Shown one piece after another: positions 36,724 to 46,311 of a stretch of DNA of 64,000 nucleotides (positions are counted from its first letter, which is position 1; every line of letters begins with the position of its first letter). This DNA comes from Pseudomonadota bacterium. GTDB taxonomy: Bacteria; Desulfobacterota; Desulfobacteria; Desulfobacterales; Desulfobacteraceae. The position numbers and the translations under genes were made by a program. Location: the NCBI GenBank assembly GCA_018821535.1, contig JAHJLV010000034.1, forward strand, positions 42,881-106,880. Direction: 5' to 3'. The notes below the pieces were generated by a model, which did no database searches, was not told where the DNA came from, and worked only from the letters and a program-made list of their open reading frames with translations.

Positions 36724-39147
36724 ATGTTAAAAAAATGTTTCTGGCTGTTCTTCATACTGAGTCTTGCTGTGTCCGTCTTTGCAGAAGACCGCCGAAAGCC
36801 TGTTCCCATAGAAGGGAAAAACATATTACCCCTTCGTGTTCTGGCCAGGCCGTTTTCCAATATTTACAACAGTCCGGATCTGAAAAGCGCAACGGTCAAG
36901 GAAAATATTCCGGCGTTTGCGCCGTATTATGTGTATACCCGACCCAGTGCGGAAGATATTGAGCTGCAGGACGGGTGGTATGAAGTGGGTGCAGACAACC
37001 GCGGCAATATAGCCGGATGGATGCAGGCTAAAGATGTCTTTGAATGGAAACAGACCATGTGTCTGGCCTATACCCATCCGGAAGGCCGCAGGCCGGTTCT
37101 CATGTTCTCCAGCAGAACCCCTCTTTCGGACATTATCCAGAAAGACGCCCAGGCCCGTGTGTCAGATGTAAACAGCATTTATACTGCCATAGAAACAAAA
37201 CAGATACCGGACAATTTTCCCGTCCGCTCAATTGAGCCCAAACAGGCAGTGGATATCTCCACCCAGTTTTATCTTTTACCGATTTTATCCTTTGAAGAAC
37301 TGGAAATAGACGGACGGGAAGGAAGACTTTTGCAGATTGCCGCTGCCACGGCAGGCGGTCCCAATGCCAGAGAATCCACGGATATCAGCCAGAACAAGGA
37401 CTATCTGAACACAGCCAATCAGGCCGCCGGCGATGTTGCACCCAACGTATTAAAAGACATGAAAATCGATGTGGTTTTTGTTTCCGATACCACGGTATCC
37501 ATGCGGCCTTACATCAAAGCAACCCTGGATGTTATCAAACAGGTCGCAAAAGATCTGAGTTCAGACCCGGCCACTGCCCGGAGTTTAAAATTCGGGGTGT
37601 GGGGGTATCGTGACCCTGTGGATAAAATTCCGGATATCGGCTATACCACCCATAATTATACCCCGCAACTTCTTCCGGCTGATGAATTTGTCCAGGCGCT
37701 TTCCCGGGTGGATGTCACAAAAATCGACAGCGATGATTATGCTGAAGATGTCTTCAGCGGGATCAATGATGCCATTGCCCAGACAGCATGGGAAGACGGC
37801 GCTATCCGTGTCATCATTCTTTTGGGGGATGCGCCGGGCCATGAAACCGGCCACAAATATAATGCATCCGGTCAGTCTGCCCAGACCCTGAGAGCGATTT
37901 CAGATGATGCCTCCATTTACCTGTATGCCATACATGTCAAAGCCCCGAGAGCGCAAAAATATCATGAACCTGCCCGCATCCAGTTTTCGGAATTAAGCGC
38001 CAATCCGGGCATGCAGGGACAAAGCGCATATTATTCTGTCAGCTCTGAAGACATGCCGGGCTTCACACAGGTTGCCTCTGATATCACATCTGCGCTGACC
38101 CTGATGCTCAAAAATGTTAAGCAGGGAAATATCAGTAAAAATCTTGGCACAGCAGGTCACCTGAGTGAAGAAGCCGCACTCTCGCAGCCATCACCGGTGG
38201 AAACAATCAATGGCGACTGGAAAATCACAGCCAATGGTCATAAAGGCATTCTGCATATTGAACCCGGCAGCACCACCCTTTCTCTGGGCGGGAAACTGGA
38301 AACCATGACAGATATGTCCTTTGACGGTTCTACCCTTGTTTTCACCCGTCCCATTCCCTGCTGTACACAAGTGTATACCGGCAAACTTCAGGCCGGACCG
38401 GAAGGCACCCAGCGATTTGAAGGCACCTTTACCCAGAAAGGGACAACAACTGTTTTCAAATGGAACTCAGACCGTGACAAGCCGATCAGCCAGACAGCCC
38501 AGGCCCAGCCCCCGGCAGACACGCCACCTGCCAGCGAAACACCGGCAACGGTATCGCCGACAATAAAGGACGACAGCAACCCCAGTGCCCAGCAGCTGGC
38601 CTACCAGATGGTGAAAGCAGCCATGGTGGACTGGATCGGAAAACAAAGCGGTGCCCAGGCACCAAGAGATATTGTTGCCTGGGCCACAGACAAGGATCTG
38701 ACAGAACCTGCCATTCAGTCCATGGAAGTCCGGCTTTTAGTCAATAAGCGTCAACTGGATTCTCTGAACACCATATTAAAAGAAGTCATGGCTGCAGGAC
38801 GAAGGGGCCAGATCGGAGGAGAAGACTTTTTCAGCGCCCTGCAGGCAACCTCTGCGGCTGCATCCCGTGATCCCAACCTGATCAAAAATGCAAAAAGCAT
38901 GGCTGCCACAGGACTGATTCCCGAATTTCTTTCAGGCCTGCCTTACAAGAGCAGTCTGATGAGCATGAACAACGACCTGTGGATGAGCTGGTCCGTGGAT
39001 GAACAGGATGAGTTTTTAAATGAACTGGAAGCCAAAATGCAGGCCTATCAATCCATTCATGACCGGCCCGAAGGATGGATCGCCCTTTCCTCGGAGGATG
39101 ACCCGGATGAGCATGTTTACCCGGTAAGCCTGGAACTGCTTCCATAA
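36724..39147 (+). CDS. Secreted vWA protein resembling the periplasmic half of PpkA kinases (no kinase domain)
   Basis: Start 36724 follows GGAGG and gives a signal peptide (MLKKCFWLFFILSLAVSVFAED). An upstream TTG at 36670 would bury it. Residues ~30-120 form an SH3-like region (PAFAPYYVYTRPSAED, GWMQAKDVFEWKQT). A vWA domain follows (VVFVSDTTVSM with a DTTVS MIDAS variant, then LLGDAPGHETGH), then a ~100-residue beta insert and a helical C-terminus with PRDIVAWATDKDL, GLPYKSSLMSM and VYPVSLELLP. This layout and the C-terminal motifs match what I recall of the part of type VI PpkA kinases beyond the membrane helix. The cytoplasmic Ser/Thr kinase domain is absent. It heads an 11-gene cluster with TagT-, TagS- and TagR-like genes. 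Confidence 0.78.
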   Translation: MLKKCFWLFFILSLAVSVFAEDRRKPVPIEGKNILPLRVLARPFSNIYNSPDLKSATVKENIPAFAPYYVYTRPSAEDIELQDGWYEVGADNRGNIAGWMQAKDVFEWKQTMCLAYTHPEGRRPVLMFSSRTPLSDIIQKDAQARVSDVNSIYTAIETKQIPDNFPVRSIEPKQAVDISTQFYLLPILSFEELEIDGREGRLLQIAAATAGGPNARESTDISQNKDYLNTANQAAGDVAPNVLKDMKIDVVFVSDTTVSMRPYIKATLDVIKQVAKDLSSDPATARSLKFGVWGYRDPVDKIPDIGYTTHNYTPQLLPADEFVQALSRVDVTKIDSDDYAEDVFSGINDAIAQTAWEDGAIRVIILLGDAPGHETGHKYNASGQSAQTLRAISDDASIYLYAIHVKAPRAQKYHEPARIQFSELSANPGMQGQSAYYSVSSEDMPGFTQVASDITSALTLMLKNVKQGNISKNLGTAGHLSEEAALSQPSPVETINGDWKITANGHKGILHIEPGSTTLSLGGKLETMTDMSFDGSTLVFTRPIPCCTQVYTGKLQAGPEGTQRFEGTFTQKGTTTVFKWNSDRDKPISQTAQAQPPADTPPASETPATVSPTIKDDSNPSAQQLAYQMVKAAMVDWIGKQSGAQAPRDIVAWATDKDLTEPAIQSMEVRLLVNKRQLDSLNTILKEVMAAGRRGQIGGEDFFSALQATSAAASRDPNLIKNAKSMAATGLIPEFLSGLPYKSSLMSMNNDLWMSWSVDEQDEFLNELEAKMQAYQSIHDRPEGWIALSSEDDPDEHVYPVSLELLP

Positions 39148-39155
39148 GTGCTTTC

Positions 39156-39887
39156 ATGATACCCAAAACCGCTCATGTGCTTTCCGTTCGACGGCTGACC
39201 CACCTGCGCTCCCAGGCCGGGGTTCATTTTCAGCTCATGGTACCGAAAATGAACCTGGCCCCGGGGCAGTTTGTTGCACTGGTCGGCCCCAGCGGATGCG
39301 GGAAATCCACGCTTTTAGACATACTGGGTCTTACACTCAAACCCCAGGAAATCGAAAGCTTCAGCATTACTGATCATACAGGCCCTATTGATCTGACTGC
39401 CCTGGGCCATGCAGAACTTGCAGGAGTCAGAAGCAAGCATATCGGATATGTTCTGCAGACCGGAGGACTTCTGCCTTTTTTAACGGTTCGCCAGAATATT
39501 GCGCTTCCCCTGCGGTTGAACCGGCAAAAAGATCTTGGCCCGGTGGACGTCATTGCCCAAACCCTTGGAATAAAAGAACAACTGGACAAACTGCCAAGTT
39601 TTCTGTCCGGCGGACAACGGCAAAGAGTGGCCATTGCAAGGGCGCTTGTGCATAAACCTGAAATTGTACTGGCAGATGAGCCCACGGCTGCCGTGGATGA
39701 ACTGACTGCCAGAGAAATCCGGGATCAGTTCAAAACCCTTTCCAAAAAACTCAACACCACCACCATTATGGTGACCCATGATCGATCCTTGATTAAAGGC
39801 CAGGTGGACCGGATATTCAGCTTTAATATAGAGCGTAAAACCAGAAAGCTGACGCTTTCCACCCTTCAGGAAGTGAAAACCCTATGA
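39156..39887 (+). CDS. LolD/TagT-like ABC transporter ATPase
   Basis: The 243-residue ATPase has Walker A GPSGCGKST, Q-loop LQTGGLLPF, signature LSGGQRQRVAIARAL, Walker B IVLADEPTAAVDE and switch His in MVTHDRSLI. It belongs to the LolD/MacB/FtsE-type group that works with FtsX-fold permeases. The next gene (4-nt overlap) encodes such a permease. In the P. aeruginosa type VI locus the equivalent pair is TagT-TagS, which together with TagR and TagQ controls PpkA. The order here (PpkA-like, ATPase, permease, SUMF1) mirrors that set. Confidence 0.88.
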   Translation: MIPKTAHVLSVRRLTHLRSQAGVHFQLMVPKMNLAPGQFVALVGPSGCGKSTLLDILGLTLKPQEIESFSITDHTGPIDLTALGHAELAGVRSKHIGYVLQTGGLLPFLTVRQNIALPLRLNRQKDLGPVDVIAQTLGIKEQLDKLPSFLSGGQRQRVAIARALVHKPEIVLADEPTAAVDELTAREIRDQFKTLSKKLNTTTIMVTHDRSLIKGQVDRIFSFNIERKTRKLTLSTLQEVKTL

Positions 39888-41686
39888 AGCGCCCCCAAAA
39901 ACCCACAGGGCTGATTGCCGGACTGGCATGGGCTGACCTCAGGCACGAATGGGTCCTCAGTCTGTGCCTGTGCCTTGCAGTCGCAGCTGTTGTGGGGCCG
40001 CTGCTGCTGCTGTTCGGCCTTAAAACCGGCACCATAGAAACCCTGCGCTCCCGCCTGCTGCAGGATCCCCGAAACCGGGAAATCCGCCCCATGATCAGCC
40101 GCTCCTTTACTCCGGAATGGCTGGACAAACTGAAAGCAGACCCTAAAATTGCGTTTCTGGTGCCCACCACCCGAAGTATCTCGGCCAGCGTGGAGCTGAC
40201 ATCCACTGCAGGCAGTCTCACTCTGGAAGCCCAGCCAAGCGCCCAGAATGATCCGCTTTTGACACAAAACAATGCAACCCCGCCTGAAGAAAACCAGTGT
40301 GTCCTGTCAGACGAGGCAGCCAGAAAGCTTTGTGCAAAAACCGGAGATGAACTGGAACTTACGGTCAAACGCCTTAAAGGCAGCAGCTTTGAAGCGGGAA
40401 AAACCAGACTGAAGATATCCGGAATTCTGGACCCCAGGGCCACGGGCCGGGATATGGTATATTTTCATTTAAGCCTGTTGGAAAACATCGAGCAGTTCAA
40501 GGACGGTCAGGCGGTTCCGGAACTGAACTGGAAAGGCGCTGTTCCCCTGGCTGAACCGGTATTTGATGGTGTGGTCATCGGTACGGACACCCCCATCGAT
40601 CCGGTGCTTAAAATCAAGCTGACCTCAGGCACCGGGTTAAGCCGCCTGGAAACCCTGACAGCGGATGCGCAGTTGACCCGGCTGGGGTATGTATTAAAAA
40701 ACAAAAAATTTATTTCGTTGATCAGCACCAAACGCGCAGTGGGCCAGGATGTATTGACCACTGTCAGCAACCGCCTGCGGGGTAAAAACGCCCTTGTGCT
40801 GCCCTGGGTTCATCCCCTGGAAATTCAGCTGGGAGAGGACATAACGCTTCTGGCATTTGCTCTGCCCAAAGCAGACGGCTTAACTGTCCCCTGGGCGCAG
40901 GAACTGCCAATGGGCCCGGACTGGCGGCAGATCATCCTGCCCGAAGATATCCGGTTGACCCCTGACAGCCTGTTAACACTGGTCAAAGAAGACCGTATTA
41001 ACATACCTGTAACACAGAATAACACCATTTTTTCTCCGGGACAGTTTGCCCTTATTCCACCGCAGCTTGCCGGTATTCTCAACCTGAGCCTGCGGCGCAA
41101 TATCAGCTGGCTGCCGCAGGCGGATCAGTTTATATTAAAACGCAGGGGCTATGCTGCCTTCAGAATGTACGCAAATACCCTGGATGATGTGGAGCCTTTA
41201 AAACTGCAGATGGAAGCCCAGGACATCCCCGTACACACAGAAGCTGAACGCATCCGGGATATCAGGGAGCTGGATAAACATCTGGGGATGATCTTCTGGC
41301 TCATTGCCCTGGGCGGGCTTCTGGGCGGCGCAGGATCGCTGATGGCAAGCCTGTATGCCTCGGTGGAGCGCAAACGCCGGGATCTTGGTGTCCTGGGGCT
41401 GATCGGATTCACCAGGGGAAGCCTTTTGTGCTTTCCGCTGTATCAGGCCTTTTTTTTAACTCTGGGCGGGTGGATTCTGGCCCTTGGATTCTACACCGGC
41501 ATGGCAGCGTTGATCAACCGGCTTTTTTCTTCACAGCTTTCAACCGGTGAAAGCCTTTGCCGCATGAATTTTGACCATCTGGCCTATGCTGCCGCAGGCG
41601 TTATCCTTTTAGGACAGCTTGCCGCAGCCCTTGCCGCCCGGCGGGTCATTTCCATTGATCCGGCCGAAGCATTAAGGGACGAATAA
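39884..41686 (+). CDS. FtsX/MacB-type ABC permease, TagS-like
   Basis: The 600-residue protein has an N-terminal membrane helix (~25-45), a large periplasmic domain of over 400 residues, and three C-terminal helices with the FtsX pattern (GGLLGGAGSLMASLYASVERKRRDLGVLGLIG). It ends SIDPAEALRDE, the MacB-like C-terminus. Such four-helix permeases do not import; they use ATP to move or signal across the envelope (mechanotransmission). It should pair with the preceding ATPase. It is longer than LolC/E, consistent with a specialised periplasmic domain. Confidence 0.83.
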   Translation: MKRPQKPTGLIAGLAWADLRHEWVLSLCLCLAVAAVVGPLLLLFGLKTGTIETLRSRLLQDPRNREIRPMISRSFTPEWLDKLKADPKIAFLVPTTRSISASVELTSTAGSLTLEAQPSAQNDPLLTQNNATPPEENQCVLSDEAARKLCAKTGDELELTVKRLKGSSFEAGKTRLKISGILDPRATGRDMVYFHLSLLENIEQFKDGQAVPELNWKGAVPLAEPVFDGVVIGTDTPIDPVLKIKLTSGTGLSRLETLTADAQLTRLGYVLKNKKFISLISTKRAVGQDVLTTVSNRLRGKNALVLPWVHPLEIQLGEDITLLAFALPKADGLTVPWAQELPMGPDWRQIILPEDIRLTPDSLLTLVKEDRINIPVTQNNTIFSPGQFALIPPQLAGILNLSLRRNISWLPQADQFILKRRGYAAFRMYANTLDDVEPLKLQMEAQDIPVHTEAERIRDIRELDKHLGMIFWLIALGGLLGGAGSLMASLYASVERKRRDLGVLGLIGFTRGSLLCFPLYQAFFLTLGGWILALGFYTGMAALINRLFSSQLSTGESLCRMNFDHLAYAAAGVILLGQLAAALAARRVISIDPAEALRDE

Positions 41687-41688
41687 TC

Positions 41689-43254
41689 ATGAAAGTACGG
41701 ATTTTTTTAATTTTACTGGTCTTTTTTACCGCTTTTACAGCACATGCCCAAAAGACTGTGGACAACCCGAGCCCGGATAAAGATGATTTTATTCTGCCGT
41801 TGCCCGATAACCGGCAAATCGTGTTCAGGCCTGTTTTTATCAACAAGGGCGAGTCTCCTTTTGCCCAGCGCAGCTTCAGAATGGGTGATCCGGATGGCGG
41901 GTTCAAGGAACATCCCACGGAAGTCAGCCTGAGCGGTTCTTTTCAAGGACAGGGCAAATCCGGTAAAGACTGGTTTTATTACATGGCAAAATATGAAATT
42001 AATCAAGGCCAATGGGCTGCGGTCATGGGCCTGCCTGCACCGGATAAATCCGCTGATGACAAACCTGCCAATACCATCACCTGGTTTGAGGCCCAGCAGT
42101 TTTCAGACCGGCTGAACCTCTGGCTGTTTGCCAACGCCCTGGACAGACTGCCAAAATCAGGTGCCAGCCCCGGATTTATCCGCCTGCCGTCGGAAGCTGA
42201 ATGGGAATTTGCCGCCCGCGGCGGTGCCATGGTTTCCGCCGATGCCTTTGACCGCAGAGTGCCGTATGAAGACCTGCTCACCAACTGTGAATGGTTTGCC
42301 GGACCCAAATCCAGCCATGGCAAATTAAAATCCATCGGGCGCCTTGCGCCCAATCCTCTGGGCCTGCACGACATGCTGGGAAATGTGTCTGAAATGACCG
42401 GCGGCCTGTATATGATCGAATACTACCAGGGACGTCCGGGCGGATTTGTTGCCAGGGGCGGGCATTATCTGACCTCTGAAAACAAGCTGCGCTCCAGCAT
42501 GCGCACCGAAGAACCGTTTTATATTTCAGGCGGCAGCGCCCCGCCAAAACCCAATAAAAAAGACACCATGGGCCTGCGTCCGGTGCTTGCCGCAGTGGTC
42601 TTCAGTGACCGGGCCGCAGCCCAGTCCTATGAAGATGCCTGGGAAACATACCGGTCCGGGGCCGGAGCTGCCACCCCGGCCGCAGTAAGCATCGCCCCCA
42701 CCAGTGAAAAAAGCAAAGTCACCATCGACCAGGCAGAACAGTATCTGGGCCGGCTGGAAAAATTGGCTGCAGGAAATTCCCAGATGCAGCAGGATCTGGG
42801 CCGCCTTAAACGTGTTATTGCTGATGCTCAGTTTATTCAGGCCAAAGCAGATGCTGAAACCGCCTATGCCTGGTTTAAAATTGCGGCAGAGCGCGGGTTT
42901 TTCATCCACCTGGAAAGCAAAAAGCTGCCCACGGTGCGCCAGTTGATTGAAGCTGCAACTGCGGGTCAGCGCCAGGACATGATTGAAAAACTCAAGACCC
43001 GCCAGGCCGAGATTGAGGCAAACATCCGCCAGGCCATGGAAAACTATTCTGCGTCCCTGCGCCAGCTGGACACCCTGGGACAAGCCGCTGTCCACACCGG
43101 AGAACAGCGCTATTTAAAATTTCTTCTGGAAAATGATGCAGCCCAGCAGGTACGCGCGGCAAAACTGGTAACCCGGCATCTTCAAACCCTGACAAAAACA
43201 AAACGCACTGCCCCGGAAGAATGGCAAAATGACTTAAGCACATTAGGCATATAA
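41689..43254 (+). CDS. SUMF1/FGE-like protein, TagR-like, with C-terminal coiled coil
   Basis: A signal peptide (FLILLVFFTAFTAHAQ) precedes a formylglycine-generating-enzyme-like domain (~40-305). Visible are YYMAKYEINQGQWAAVMG, RLPSEAEWEFAARGG, NPLGLHDMLGNVSEM, GGHYLTSENKLRSSMR and MGLRPVL. The catalytic Cys pair of true FGE is missing and the usual GNVWEW is GNVSEM, so it is very likely a binding protein, as TagR is. The remaining ~220 residues are a helical, Gln/Ala-rich coiled coil, an extension beyond a bare SUMF1 domain. TagR acts in the periplasm upstream of PpkA; here it could bind the vWA protein directly. Confidence 0.83.
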   Translation: MKVRIFLILLVFFTAFTAHAQKTVDNPSPDKDDFILPLPDNRQIVFRPVFINKGESPFAQRSFRMGDPDGGFKEHPTEVSLSGSFQGQGKSGKDWFYYMAKYEINQGQWAAVMGLPAPDKSADDKPANTITWFEAQQFSDRLNLWLFANALDRLPKSGASPGFIRLPSEAEWEFAARGGAMVSADAFDRRVPYEDLLTNCEWFAGPKSSHGKLKSIGRLAPNPLGLHDMLGNVSEMTGGLYMIEYYQGRPGGFVARGGHYLTSENKLRSSMRTEEPFYISGGSAPPKPNKKDTMGLRPVLAAVVFSDRAAAQSYEDAWETYRSGAGAATPAAVSIAPTSEKSKVTIDQAEQYLGRLEKLAAGNSQMQQDLGRLKRVIADAQFIQAKADAETAYAWFKIAAERGFFIHLESKKLPTVRQLIEAATAGQRQDMIEKLKTRQAEIEANIRQAMENYSASLRQLDTLGQAAVHTGEQRYLKFLLENDAAQQVRAAKLVTRHLQTLTKTKRTAPEEWQNDLSTLGI

Positions 43255-43269
43255 GGAGGTTTTGAAAAA

Positions 43270-45057
43270 ATGTTTAAAAAAATAATTTTGATCAGTGCCC
43301 TGTTCATCCTGTTATCTCTGGCAACAGCCTATGCACTGGAACAAGGAGAACCCCGGGACACCTTAAGCCTGAAAGACATCCCTTTTTTTGAATATGACCT
43401 AAAGAAAAAAGAAGGCCCCAAAACATATCAACTCAATCTCCCTGTGGCCATTGAAACCCAGGGTCTGAAAGGGCCTTTGCCCCTGGACAATCCGGTTGCC
43501 GACTATTTTTGGAAAACATTCAAGGATTCTGGCATAAGCAAAGCTGTGGAATACAATCCAGGCGCACTCAAAGATTATCAAAATCCATATATGCGGGTGG
43601 TTGGTGTCCAGAGCGTGGGAACCCCTGTCAAAATTAAAATACTGGCCCCGGCCCTTGACGAGATTACCATGCCTCTTGCAGGTACCGGCGGGAAAGCCGG
43701 AAATGTCAGATACAAGGCGATCAAACGGATTTTCAGCATCAGAATTCTGGACCGGGAAGGGGAAATGACCCTTGACAAAGATAAGGAAAAAATAAAATTT
43801 GTTGAAAATAACGATGCCCTGGAAATCAGCTGGATTCCTTCCCTGCTCGAAGAAAAACGAGGACCGAAGCTGACCGCCCCCATTGTTCTGGAAATCAATC
43901 TGCAATATAAGATAAGACTTGAGTCCATTTTAGACGGCAAATACCTGGGTGGATTTTTTCAGGAAGGATGGGTGGAAAGACGCGTGGCCTGGATTGCCAT
44001 GCCGGTCTGCGGCATGGAATTCGGCAAAGACGATGAGCCCATTGCCTGTCCTGCCACGATTGCCAAAGGTCCTTCATGGAAGGAATATGATCTGGGAGCT
44101 GTCAGCATTCAGATTCCGGACAACTGGGATAGCCGGGTCAAGGATGGAAATGCCAAATTTGAACTGGGCAATGAAATCGCAGGCATCACGGTGGTCAGAG
44201 AAGAAGGCGGCGAAAAAATGATCCAATACTTAAAAGAAAAAACCGAAAAGAAAATAAAAATCAGCGGGCTGGATGCCATTGAGTATAACGGCCTGGTAAA
44301 AGACGGCAAAGCCAGGGCAAAATTGATTCTTTTCAAAGACAAACCCTCTGATGGAAAGGATCTTGGCATTGCAACCGTTCTCAACGATGATAAATATGAA
44401 AAAATCCTTGAGGCTGCTTTGACATCCGTGACCGTAGACAAGGGCAAGGCGCCTTCTCCGGACATGGCAGCCATTCCCACGCCCCATATACCGGAACTGT
44501 CTGATCTTGGTAAAGGCGATTACAGCTATTCTTCAGAGAATATCCCCCAGGCTGAATATGAACCGGCACAATCCGCACAACCTGCAAAAAAAGAAGAAGA
44601 ACCTGCAGACACCAAGGTAAATATCCCCCCTGAAAAACAAACCGCCTTGACCGGGCAGGATACAGACAGCGGAACTGTAACCTTGATAAAAGGAATCGGT
44701 GATTTTGTCGGCCGAAGTGAAACCCTTCAGGGAGACGGCTCTTCAGACACCCATCTGAAACTTGCGATCCAGGCGCCCAACAAAACCATCACCGGCATCT
44801 GCCTGAGAGAGACAGGCACCCGAAATGCCATATGGGATACGACAGCGGGCAATGACAGGTGGCTTGTGGCTGTGACAAAAAAAAATAAAGTCCTCAACCA
44901 GCCGGACGGAACCTTGCAGTATACGCTGGGCGCTGGAAACGAAAAACTGGATCTGTGGCTCCAGGACAACCATGTCATTGCCGCAGGGAAAAAAGAACTG
45001 GAGCTTGTGTTAAGTTTTGATAATAATGAATCCCTTATCCTTCCACTGAAACGATAA
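43270..45057 (+). CDS. Secreted protein of unknown function
   Basis: The ATG follows TAAGGAGG and encodes a signal peptide (IILISALFILLSLATAYA). The first ~250 residues are beta-rich. Residues ~275-395 (WKEYDLGAVSIQIPDNWDSRVKDG then ITVVREEGGEKMIQYL) look like a DcrB/PsbP-type fold, an inference from pattern only. A Pro/Glu/Lys-rich linker (~400-460) precedes a C-terminal beta domain (VGRSETLQGDGSSDTHLKL, WLQDNHVIAAGKKELELVLSF). I do not recognise the family. Its place directly after the TagR-like gene suggests a cluster-specific periplasmic component. Confidence 0.7.
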   Translation: MFKKIILISALFILLSLATAYALEQGEPRDTLSLKDIPFFEYDLKKKEGPKTYQLNLPVAIETQGLKGPLPLDNPVADYFWKTFKDSGISKAVEYNPGALKDYQNPYMRVVGVQSVGTPVKIKILAPALDEITMPLAGTGGKAGNVRYKAIKRIFSIRILDREGEMTLDKDKEKIKFVENNDALEISWIPSLLEEKRGPKLTAPIVLEINLQYKIRLESILDGKYLGGFFQEGWVERRVAWIAMPVCGMEFGKDDEPIACPATIAKGPSWKEYDLGAVSIQIPDNWDSRVKDGNAKFELGNEIAGITVVREEGGEKMIQYLKEKTEKKIKISGLDAIEYNGLVKDGKARAKLILFKDKPSDGKDLGIATVLNDDKYEKILEAALTSVTVDKGKAPSPDMAAIPTPHIPELSDLGKGDYSYSSENIPQAEYEPAQSAQPAKKEEEPADTKVNIPPEKQTALTGQDTDSGTVTLIKGIGDFVGRSETLQGDGSSDTHLKLAIQAPNKTITGICLRETGTRNAIWDTTAGNDRWLVAVTKKNKVLNQPDGTLQYTLGAGNEKLDLWLQDNHVIAAGKKELELVLSFDNNESLILPLKR

Positions 45058-45100
45058 GTCCCCTGAAGAGATAAGGGCTGTACAAAAAAGGAGTATGATC

Positions 45101-45784
45101 ATGTCTTGTAAGTTTCGTTTTACTGCCGTTATTTTGATACTGGCAATGTTAAGCATGCCTGTGGGCTGTGTCACCACAGGAACAACCTCGGATGAACAGC
45201 AAACCAAAAAAGAAGGCACCGCTGTCGGCGCGGGCGCCGGCGCTTTGATCGGCGGTATAATCGGTGCGCTGGTCGGAGGGGATACTAAAGGTGCCCTGAT
45301 TGGAGCCGCTGTCGGTGCTGCAGCCGGTGGTGCTGCAGGATATGCCTATGGAAACCATGTGGCATCCAAAAAAGCGGAATATGCAAAGGAAGAAGACTGG
45401 CTGGATGAATGTATTGTCAGCGCACAGAAAGTCAATCAGGACACCCGGATCTATAATGAAAAAATCCGTACGGATATTGCCCTGCTGGATACCCGAACCC
45501 AGAAGCTGCAAAAACAGTACGCAGCCAAAAAAACGGATAAACAGACCCTTATGGCAGAAAAAACAACCATTGACGCTGCCCTGAAACTGACCTCAGAGAA
45601 ACTGGACCGGGCAAAATTTGAGCTGGATTCCCAGAAACAGGCCCTTGCCCAGGTGGATAAAAAAGCGCCGACAGACAGCTCCAAAGCCCTGGATGCTGAA
45701 ATTGCCAAACTGGAAAAACTGATCGCTGAACTGGAACAGCACAGTAAAGATCTGGCCAACCTGTCCAGCCGTATGTCGGTTTAA
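45101..45784 (+). CDS. Glycine-zipper lipoprotein with coiled coil; positional TagQ candidate
   Basis: Start 45101 (MSCKFRF) is 7 nt after AAGGAG; an ATG two codons upstream is too close. A lipobox (LSMPVGC) predicts a lipid-modified Cys. Residues ~35-85 are a glycine zipper (GAGAGALIGGIIGALVGG then GAAVGAAAGGAAGYAYG), likely membrane-inserting, followed by a ~130-residue coiled coil. In type VI loci TagQ is an outer-membrane lipoprotein that holds TagR; this gene has the right kind and place, but homology to TagQ cannot be shown by eye. It lacks an Asp at +2 (VTTG), compatible with outer-membrane sorting. Confidence 0.75.
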   Translation: MSCKFRFTAVILILAMLSMPVGCVTTGTTSDEQQTKKEGTAVGAGAGALIGGIIGALVGGDTKGALIGAAVGAAAGGAAGYAYGNHVASKKAEYAKEEDWLDECIVSAQKVNQDTRIYNEKIRTDIALLDTRTQKLQKQYAAKKTDKQTLMAEKTTIDAALKLTSEKLDRAKFELDSQKQALAQVDKKAPTDSSKALDAEIAKLEKLIAELEQHSKDLANLSSRMSV

Positions 45785-45804
45785 TGAAGGAGGGTTTTAA
45801 TACC

Positions 45805-46308
45805 ATGAAATCCGTTATCTGCACCGCAGCATGTCTGCTCATGCTCTTGAGCCTGAACGCCTGTGTTTCATCTTCAACAGAAACTGATCCCCGCAAAGGG
45901 GGGCTGTTCGGGTATAATCCCAAAGCCTATGAAAAACGGATTGAAGAACGCAAGGCCATACTGGCTGACACAGAATCAGATACCCAAAGCGCCAAACTGG
46001 AAAGCCGGAAACTGGATGAAACCAGACAGGAAAAACAGGCCCGATATGAGGCCATGAAAACCAGACTGGCTGCCCTGTATTCGGAAAGCGGCAAACTGCA
46101 GCAACAGCTGGAACAGGCAAAAACCGCCAATGCCCGGCAGGAGCAGGAACTCAAACGTCTGCAGGATCAAGTGGCTGCCCTGCGCACCGATACAATAAAA
46201 GTCAATACTTCCAGTGCATCGGACAGTGCCAAACAGGAAACAATCAAACAGCTTCAGCAGAAAATGGACACCCTTCTGAAAGAAGCTGCGGATTTGAGTT
46301 CTTTATAA
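45805..46308 (+). CDS. Coiled-coil lipoprotein
   Basis: Start 45805 (MKSVIC) follows GGAGGG at 11 nt; an ATG at 45784 overlapping the previous stop lacks a ribosome-binding site. A lipobox (LSLNAC) leads into ~145 residues of heptad-like, Lys/Glu/Gln-rich helix (EERKAILADTESDTQSAKL, QQQLEQAKTANARQEQELK). It has no recognisable enzyme domain. It is probably a periplasmic or outer-membrane rod that pairs with the coiled coil of the preceding lipoprotein or of the SUMF1 protein. Confidence 0.7.
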   Translation: MKSVICTAACLLMLLSLNACVSSSTETDPRKGGLFGYNPKAYEKRIEERKAILADTESDTQSAKLESRKLDETRQEKQARYEAMKTRLAALYSESGKLQQQLEQAKTANARQEQELKRLQDQVAALRTDTIKVNTSSASDSAKQETIKQLQQKMDTLLKEAADLSSL

Positions 46309-46311
46309 CCC

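Noticed and set aside
41689..43254. Active formylglycine-generating enzyme and a sulfatase system
   Set aside because: The SUMF1 domain has no catalytic Cys pair and no sulfatase gene is present.
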